In this document: one piece after another, positions 57,472 to 64,000 of the stretch
Position numbering within the stretch: the stretch's first letter is position 1
How the letters are laid out: every line of letters starts with the position of its first letter
Assembly (NCBI GenBank): GCA_949987705.1
Contig: OX465281.1
Span: 78,748,543 to 78,812,542 of the forward strand
Reading direction: 5' to 3'
Length of the DNA stretch: 64,000 bases
From: Thereva unica
Taxonomy: Eukaryota > Arthropoda > Insecta > Diptera > Therevidae
The notes under the pieces: generated by a model
Seen by the model: only the letters and a program-made list of their open reading frames with translations
Told to the model about the DNA's origin: nothing
The model's database searches: none
Position numbers and translations under genes: made by a program

Positions 57472-57475
57472 GCCT

Positions 57476-57625
57476 CAACCTAAACCCCGGACGCATGTTG
57501 GAGTAAGCGAAGGATTAGACTTTACCGTTGTTGTATAATTGAACATCGTTCAAGGCGGGCAGTATGTTTGTACTCATAGTACAAATTTAGTATATGTAAG
57601 TATCATAAAAATCAATCAATTTAAT
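57476..57625 (+). repeat. 3' remnant of env-BEL: env tail, PPT, partial 3' LTR
   Basis: Continues the BEL env tail after the insertion. CAAGGCGGGCAGTA (57551-57564) is its polypurine tract, and TGTTTGTACTCATAGTAC at 57565 is the LTR start shared with 43612. Similarity to the 5' LTR fades after about 60 bp, so the LTR is truncated or replaced. Confidence 0.8.
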
Positions 57626-57844
57626 ATATCACATAAATTTTCATACAGTACAAATTTAATAAGACAAAAACAAAAAAAACTGAACTGACTGGTTGGCCAT
57701 CTCTAACTAACAACCAGAAAAACTTTATGCTAAGGCATCAGACGTACTTTTACAGTAGAGGTATATGTAGCTACACTAAAATTTTTCTTAGGACCACGGC
57801 CCTACATTAGAACGACCTTGGGTTCGTTCATTGGTCAAATATGT

Positions 57845-58031
57845 TATATAATTCTTTCAGCAGCATCTACTTGAAAGATGCGTTAGTTTTTCAAGTTATT
57901 TGTTGGATTGTTTTCGTGAATCTTCACAATCTCCACTTAATATATTGTCATCCAGTCTGAAGTGTTATTCAACAGAAAGAATACCATGAAAAAGCGTAAT
58001 TAGTGGCTAGTCTCTAGACACAACATCCCAC
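57845..58031. repeat. Right arm of the ~185-bp inverted repeat
   Basis: Inverted partner of 43344-43536. Identity ends sharply near caacatccca at the outer side. Confidence 0.85.
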
Positions 58032-58437
58032 TAGTTTTAATTGAAGGCTACCACTCAAGCCCCAGAAGTGCAAATCTTAAAATCGCTTTGGGGGCGTTTC
58101 ACCACAGCAGATCCTCAAATATATATTTATTTATAATATTTTCTATGTCATTAAATAATCTCTAATTTAATTGGTACAGGTAATTGAAAAGATTTTTAAA
58201 AAAATAAAAAATAATAACCAAAAAATATAACATGTCGCCCCGGGGCTGCACTTGCTATATTAGACTGACTGTGGCTTAGTCATTTGATATGCACAGTCGC
58301 AGATTTTCTGCTATTGTAAGGAATATCAGCAGTTGGCGTTTCCTGTTGAAACGCGTCTTCGTGAAAATTTAGGACAATTAAAACTTAGGAATATCTGCGG
58401 AATACCTGGAAAAGCGCTCAATACTGAGCATTAGTCA
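58032..58437. other. Unassigned sequence
   Basis: No ORF, TIR or family recognised. Confidence 0.4.
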
Positions 58438-59805
58438 TTAGGGTTCATCCATTAATTATTATGGAGAGGCGTATAGGGGGGGGGGGGGTCGAGCCGAATC
58501 TCACCAAATCTCTCGTGGGGGAGAGGGGGGGGTCTCGGCAAATATCAAGTTATTATTTTTTTTAAACAAACAGTGTAAAATTGCGACTAAGCTTGACTTA
58601 GTCTAGATGAGGGAAGATACTTCAAGTATCCGCCTGACAGGCCGTGGCATGCAGGTGAAGTCATAATTCTCTGCAGACACGCAGGCGAAAACGACTGCCT
58701 AGCATAGTTGGTTATTAATTCATTATTAATTCAGGTGCAAAAATGTTCATGGGCTCAACGGAAGCTTCAAGACGGCTCCAGCCTCACGCCGTGAGCACCC
58801 GCAAACAAGCGCAAATGCGAGTGTGGATTGTTTTTACGACTAGCTCGCGTCTTGCTTTCCGTTACGAGTGAATACGGTGTGAATTTGCCGTCAATTCGCG
58901 GCTTTAGAGTGAATAGAAGTTCAAATCTTCAGGCCCGAACTGACGATAAATGCGAGTTTGCGATTTCTTGAACTGCAGGCCCCATACAGATGGCGGCCAA
59001 TGAGTGTATAGTGATACCTGGCCTCAAGGCGAAAACTTTCAGGCCACTTCCTCCTGGCGACCTGTGTGTAGATTGGGGCCTTAAGATATGGGTAAATCCT
59101 ACACAAAAATTTGTTGTCGATTGTTTAGCCTCCACCGGCTAGCCAAACGCGCGTCTCATCGAATGCTGCCGAGAACGAGCCAAGTAACACTGTCCCGCGA
59201 AAAGGCTCTTAGAATTTAGAACTACAAGAAGGCTTTAGGGACATCGTCCTACTGCTTCCGGCTTTACTTAGCCAAGGAGATTGGTTATAAAATCCTGTCG
59301 GCTGAGGCTGAGTAATATTTAAAAAAACAATAATAATTTTTCCATGACTTGTCAGTTCGACAAAAATAGAATAAAAAGAAGTTGGTGTATTTCTGAAATA
59401 AAATTAATAATTTTAATCGAAATATTTATTAAAAGTTAAATAAAGTATAGTTAATTAAAGTAAAGTATAGTTAATTAAAGTAACGGAAATTATAAAATAG
59501 AAAGTGTACCCGGTATTTAAAACAGTTAAATAAAAATTATTAAAAGAAAAATCGTAAATAATTTTGGAAGCAAAATATTAAAGTTGACTGAGGACCAGCT
59601 AAAAGGCACACGCCGAATTTTAGCTTAATGAAATGCGTAAATACGTATTTTTAGTGTAAATACTAGATTTTTAAAATTTTAAAAATCTCACGTGAGATTA
59701 GGGGGGAGGGAGGGGGTTGAGCCAAATCTCACGAAATCTCACCAAGGGGGAGGGGGGTCGAAAAATCCCAAAAATCACCTCACGTAATTTATGGACGACC
59801 CCTTA
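58438..59805. mobile_element. 1,362-bp MITE-like element with G-rich ends, TSD TTA
   Basis: Element 58441-59802. The left end is GGGTTCATCCATTAATTA and the right end, inverted, GGGGTCGTCCATAAATTACG. Both ends are followed by G-rich blocks (runs at 58475-58535 and 59700-59757) with tcgagc(c)gaatctcac / ttgagccaaatctcac repeats. TTA flanks at 58438-58440 and 59803-59805. No transposase. A 123-bp repeat shared with 39268-39392 lies inside. Confidence 0.72.
59481..59603 (+). repeat. 125-bp dispersed repeat, copy 2
   Basis: Partner of 39268-39392, about 80-85% alike by eye. Confidence 0.7.
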
Positions 59806-59993
59806 GGGCTCCAGGTAGCTTTGAAAAGATTTCAAATAATTTGTGAGTCTTGAAATGAAACTCATCAAAAAACGCTTCATAAAGTGCACTTTTCAATTCT
59901 AGAATCGGGTTAGCGTGAAATCAAAGAAGTATTGTCGGAATTCCTTCCTGACTTTAACCACTATTTATGAGCCACTTACTCACTGCCACTTAC

Positions 59994-60770
59994 AACTAGT
60001 TGGGATGTGGGTTTGACCTCTTCGGTCCACACGATTAACTTCCCAGTATGATGAACGAAGATGGAATAAACTGACTTCTTACAAAATAGTTATACGTTTA
60101 GCACTGGTGGAAAATTGGCTAGTATCAGAACTGATGGCAATGCAATCCCGAGAGAAGCTAGTTCAAATAACTATAATAGTAGTAAATCCACAAGATTTTT
60201 CTAGAGAATTTGTTTTTCCTGAACGTTAGCAAACAAACATTTCCTCCGTATTTCGTTCGCTGCACTAAAACGGGTGTTCAAATTCGTATTGAGCGTACTG
60301 AAGCGCCGTTGACAAACTGAGAAGCGAATGACTTCATTTGGAAATTCCAAAGCTTTCCGGAGATATTAGCAAAATTGTAAGTGTTAAGTACTTGTCAGAC
60401 TTGACCAAAAAGAACAAATTTGGCGGTAACTACCGGAAATACCGGCATGAACCGCAATTTCCTGAAACTGTATCACGCGTAGAAAACAATTCCCCGTCAA
60501 ACAGTGCTAATCCAAGGTTTGAAAAATTCGCGCTGTTTGTAATGGGTAACGAAATTTTTGCATGATTTTGAAAGGTTGTCGGATTTTGACAAGTGATGTT
60601 TTGTTCGAAGGCTATCGCTGTGCAGAACCCAAAAAAGATCACTTCGTTTAGAACGGGTCTCATTCCATCGAGATTATTAGATATTAGCAAAACTTGTCAA
60701 TTTAAGGTCTTTCTGACAATTAGCCGAAGTTTTTCTATTTAAACAAAAAAGGCCCGACCGAATATTATGA
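59994..60770. repeat. Dispersed repeat family, copy B
   Basis: Partner of 32583-33290 in the same orientation, with an extra block near 60370-60430. It runs into a tandem array at its right end. Confidence 0.75.
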
Positions 60771-61075
60771 AATTTTTTTCTGAGCATTTCTTCGTTAATA
60801 TTCTTTTTTCGGCACCTCAATGAAGTCGATATAGTTTTTAGTTTGGGCGGTATCGTGCAGGTACAAAAATCATAAACGTCGTTTAAACAGAAAAATGGTT
60901 CGACCGAATTTTATGAAAATCTTTTCAGATCATATTTTGGTTAACACTCTTCGAACGGCACGTCAACTAAGTCGATATTTTTTATAGTTCGCGCGATATC
61001 GTGCAGGTACAAAAATCACTTATGTCATTTAACCAAAAAACCGCTCGACCGAATATTATAAAAATCTCGATTTTC
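60737..61075. repeat. ~140-bp tandem repeat, about 2.3 units
   Basis: Each unit starts TTTAAACA(A/G)AAAA..GACCGAAT(A/T)TTATGAAA and ends TATCGTGCAGGTACAAAAATCA. Units begin near 60738, 60878 and 61027; the third is partial. The first few bases belong to the dispersed repeat copy B. Confidence 0.75.
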
Positions 61076-61632
61076 GGACCGATTACAATAACTTCCTATA
61101 CTGGGAAGTTAATAAATCAAACTTTAACAACTATCAGGTGATATATCTAGTATACATTGGCGCTAAATGTACCACCAAAATTACAAAATGATATTTAATC
61201 CATGGAAATGGTACTTTAACATTGGCAAAATGCAGGACAAGGTTTTATTGTTGGGATGTGTAGGGGGGTTAGTGAGAGCTTAAGTTTGAGTTTTCGGGAT
61301 TCTAAGCCCCCCCCCCCCCATTTGGCCGCCATCTTAGAAAAGGTGTGCAAATGGGTTTTACACTATATCTCCGAAACGGTACATCTTACAATAAATTTTG
61401 GAAGTAGGAGGTAAAATCGTAAAAAAAATATTCGGAAAATTTGTCTCGTTCACACCTTCTCGGGGCGCTGTAAAACCGTTCCTAGTGAATAAAATTGAAA
61501 AAATTATGAATGAGAATTATTCGTAATGAAACCCTCTAAAAAAAACTTGCCAATATTTTTTTTATTAAAATTGAAGGAAAAAAAGTTATAGCCTTTAAAA
61601 GGAAATATTGTGACTAATTTTTGTGTTCTAAG

Positions 61633-62708
61633 GCTTATAACAGGGGTGGGCACGCATGAGGTAAATGAGAGCCGCATGTGGGTTTGTCATAATTATAAAC
61701 AGCCGCATTATATGTAGTATGTAATTTCAAAAATCATATTTTATTAAAATTGAACTAATAATATGAAATATTCTACACAAGTCTTAAGTGCTATGTAAAA
61801 TATATATTTATAGTCCGGGGAACTTAACATTTGAGGCGTGCAGTTGCAAAACTCGCTAACTGCACTTTTTGAAAAAAAAAATGAGTTAACGATGCCAAAT
61901 TACTCTTTAGGTTATGTTCTACCATTTGAACTATATTTTTGTTCAAAATTTGCTCATAAGGCGTATTTTTCCAGCTGTCAAACATCAATAGTTAATTCAA
62001 AAGCCAAAGAAAAGCCAAAGTAATTCAAAAGTTTTTGGCGTTTTTCTCAAAATTACTTACCTTGCAGTTAGCGAGTTTTGCAACTGCACGCCTCATTTGA
62101 AGGCGACAAAATACCAAAATGGCTGAAACTTGGTACACAGCTTCCGTGACTTTTTAAGAAAACAGTTTCGGAATCCAAAAAAAAAATGGCCGTCGGAGAT
62201 ATCGCGTTTACAACCCCACGCGAGCGCCCATAATGACAATGAAATTATCTACTATCGACCCGATTAACCCTTTGAAAGTTATTCAAAGACCAAGTTTTCG
62301 AAAACACCCTTTTGGCTCAACTTAGCACTCAAAAAATGATATTTTCGAAATTTTTTTATCAGTCCATACGAAACGTTATTGCCTGCAAAAAATCCTCTTG
62401 TAATTTTTTCGAAAACTTAACCCTTTGGAAGCTATTCAAGGTCAAAGTGTGCAAAAATCACTTTTTGGCCAAAAAATCACTCAAAAAGTGTTTATTTTTC
62501 GAAAAGTCTATTGAAATTCATGCGAAAATAAAAACGAATTTTTTTTACGTCTTTCTTAGAATACAATACAAGTATTGTGGTATTTCTATTAGATACGAAA
62601 TTGAGAGCATTTCCACACCCGTGTGGAATATTCAATAATTTAAAGAGATACATTTGGAGCCGCACTTGGTTCCACGAAGAGCCGCGTTTGCCCACCGTTG
62701 GCTTATAA
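61633..62708. mobile_element. 1,060-bp hAT-type non-autonomous element, TSD GCTTATAA
   Basis: Element 61641-62700. Starts CAGGGGTGGGCACGC and ends, inverted, CAACGGTGGGCAAACGC; AGAGCCGC motifs recur near both ends. GCTTATAA flanks it exactly at 61633-61640 and 62701-62708. Carries a nested palindromic MITE. Confidence 0.88.
61834..62093. mobile_element. 260-bp MITE with 31-bp perfect TIR, nested
   Basis: AGGCGTGCAGTTGCAAAACT... (61834-61864) is perfectly inverted at 62063-62093. CATTTG on both sides (61828-61833, 62094-62099) may be a 6-bp TSD; a 4-bp ATTT reading is also possible because the ends are palindromic. The 61-codon ORF inside is not credible. Confidence 0.8.
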
Positions 62709-62829
62709 CTTCTTAATTATTCATTTTACCACAAAATTTCTAAATAGTAGATAGTTTAATTCTAAACAAAAAGTGTCCTTGCGAATTTATTATAAGATGT
62801 ACCGTTTCGGAGATATAAGCCGTCTTTTT

Positions 62830-63580
62830 TTAAGGGTACCTTACCCATTCTCGATTTCTGATTTTTGTGATTTTCATTGGGCCGGTAAATGATGAAAAAT
62901 CGACTTATGAGGTACGGATATATTTATACATGTAATTGAAAACCTTAAGAACAAGAAAAAAATGTAACATAGTTGTGTATGAACATTTTATAGCCTTTTT
63001 TTGCGGTCAACTAAAAGTCCTCTTTTTGGATGGCGGGCATGATTGTAATTGACTGGAACGTCTGAAACCAAAAAATCGAACGGAATTTTAAAGAGTTCAT
63101 GTTTGGCTAGGGAATAGACTATTATTATTTGTTTAGTGCAAAAATTTACAAAATGGTGGACTTATGAATTTTTTTTTTTCAAAATCCGAGTTTTTTTTTG
63201 TAAACTATTAGGCTGTAATTATAGAAGATCATCATCAATCTTTTTACAAATAGTCTAAGTTATAGCTTTTGGTGTTTAGAAAAACATATCAAAATTTCAG
63301 AACGATCGCTTTTATAGTTTTTGACTTACAATGCCCGCCAATCGTAAAAACATAGTTTCGAGAAAAATGCGTTTAAAGTTTTTGAAGTAATTTTCCGCGC
63401 CACGGCGAAACTAAGCATTTGCGATTTGACGCGCCCACCATCAATCTGCTGGAACTCCTAGAGTATTCCGAATTTCGACTTGAAACTTTCAGGAAATATT
63501 TTTGAAGAGTTATAGATTCGAATAAGACAATACAAAAAAAATCGATTTTTTGAAACCGAGAATGGGTAGGGTACCCTTAA
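62830..63580. mobile_element. 743-bp TTAA-target MITE
   Basis: Element 62834-63576, flanked by TTAA (62830-62833, 63577-63580). Ends GGGTACCTTACCCATTCTCG and, inverted, GGGTACCCTACCCATTCTCG, with one mismatch in the first 20 bp. The TTAA target points to piggyBac or Kolobok mobilisation. No ORF. Confidence 0.82.
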
Positions 63581-63590
63581 TGAACTATAT

Positions 63591-64000
63591 ACAGTGGAAA
63601 TCGGTTAACACGAAAATTTAATGGTGAGGCCGGGATGAAGATTTCGCGGTATCCGAATTTCGTATTAACCGTTGTCTTTGAAATGCGATAATAATAATGA
63701 GTTAAATACATATGAACCCCGGGTTTATCTAAAAAGTAAGTAAAAAGAGAACGACAAGGGACTTTTCATGAAGCGCCTACTTCGATGCTTAAAAATTTCA
63801 AAATTAAACGGAAGCTAAGTGTTATTTTTTACACTGTAACACGAAATCCCCTCTAGAAAATAATAAATATGTTTCTAAAAAATCAATTATTTGTTATAAA
63901 TTTGCTCTCATCACTTTCCTGTGGTTTTTATTTTTAAATTACGTCGGTTCGACTTCCGAAAGTATGCAACATGACAACCCTTGACAGTATGCAATATGCA
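63591..64000. mobile_element. Probable left end of a pogo/Tigger-like element, cut by window
   Basis: TA followed by CAGTGGAAATCGGTTAACACG matches the CAGT-start and TA target of pogo/Tigger TIRs. The opposite end is outside the window, so this is tentative. No transposase in the 400 bp present. Confidence 0.4.

Larger units (their letters stand above)
51615..57475 (+). mobile_element. CsRn1-type Ty3/gypsy element, 5,853 bp, TSD GCCT
   Basis: Element 51619-57471. The two 444-bp LTRs (51619-52062, 57028-57471) look identical in every line. GCCT at 51615-51618 and 57472-57475 is the 4-bp TSD, splitting the env tail of the BEL host. Internal: primer site, AT-rich leader, gag with a CHCC zinc motif, pol. 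The CHCC Gag motif and tRNA-Trp-like primer are known marks of the CsRn1/Kabuki clade. Identical LTRs imply very recent insertion, but its integrase lacks a catalytic Asp. Confidence 0.95.
43612..57625 (+). mobile_element. BEL/Pao element with F-type env, split by a CsRn1-type insertion
   Basis: 5' LTR 43612-44209, tRNA-Trp-type primer site, gag-protease ORF, RT-RNase H-integrase-env ORF to 51618, insertion 51619-57471, then 154 bp of its own 3' end including a polypurine tract and the first ~60 bp of the 3' LTR. About 8.1 kb without the insertion. Layout is that of roo-like BEL elements that have acquired an env gene. The 3' LTR is truncated, so no TSD can be read. Confidence 0.9.
61364..62817. 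mobile_element. IR-flanked element (ATATCTCCGAAACGG ends)
   Basis: TATATCTCCGAAACGGTACA... at 61364-61398 is inverted at 62784-62817 with one mismatch. Without the nested 1,060-bp hAT-type MITE it would be about 390 bp. A C13 run lies just outside (61307-61319). TSD not clear. Confidence 0.6.

Overview
The window looks like a repeat-rich stretch of a dipteran (fly) genome. Support for this comes from a divergent histone H4/H3 pair with fly-style TATA and initiator signals and a histone 3' stem-loop. It also comes from introns of 55-60 nt and from the transposon families present: P element, roo-like BEL/Pao with env, mdg3-like and CsRn1-like Ty3/gypsy, DUF4780 LINE, hAT and PIF/Harbinger. No closer species assignment is made. 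The only host genes I can support are at the left edge: a complete replication-dependent histone H3 (555-965) and a 17-codon stub of H4 (200-250). Almost everything else is transposable element (TE) sequence, often nested several levels deep.

Layout. 1-1001: broken histone unit. 1785-4834: CsRn1-type Ty3/gypsy fossil split by a 566-bp hAT MITE. 5066-12045: a LINE ORF1 (DUF4780) on the minus strand, split by a 5,978-bp element with 14-bp terminal inverted repeats (TIRs) and a 4-bp target-site duplication (TSD); that element carries a nearly intact hAT transposon (6507-9353) and several MITEs. 12098-13243: RNase H tail of another LINE. 14045-14358: a palindromic MITE. 15249-18994: a P-superfamily transposon with perfect 32-bp TIRs, 8-bp TSD and a four-exon transposase broken by one base. 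19288-26585: a BEL/Pao element on the minus strand with two near-identical 1.44-kb LTRs, 5-bp TSD, tRNA-Tyr-type primer site and a deleted integrase core; its LTRs carry a row of three intron-like structures plus a poly(A) signal on the antisense strand. 26640-27545: eroded gypsy pol. 27663-28903 and 37866-38794: two members of one hAT-like non-autonomous family. 29648-32225: PIF/Harbinger element with an antisense MADF-BESS gene inside the transposase intron. 33757-37600: mdg3-like gypsy on the minus strand. 39268-42170: gypsy and LINE debris. 43612-57625: a BEL/Pao element with an F-type env, interrupted in env by an intact-looking CsRn1-type element (51619-57471) with identical 444-bp LTRs and TSD GCCT. 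58441-64000: MITEs, dispersed repeats and the end of a probable pogo-like element.

Nothing here is an operon or pathway. The logic is insertional layering, and the TSDs and TIRs allow the order of many insertions to be read. Three points deserve most attention. The freshest-looking element (CsRn1-type) lacks the first catalytic Asp of its integrase. The BEL LTR carries an antisense splicing/polyadenylation block. Four otherwise good elements are each broken by one base in a homopolymer, which may be assembly error rather than decay.
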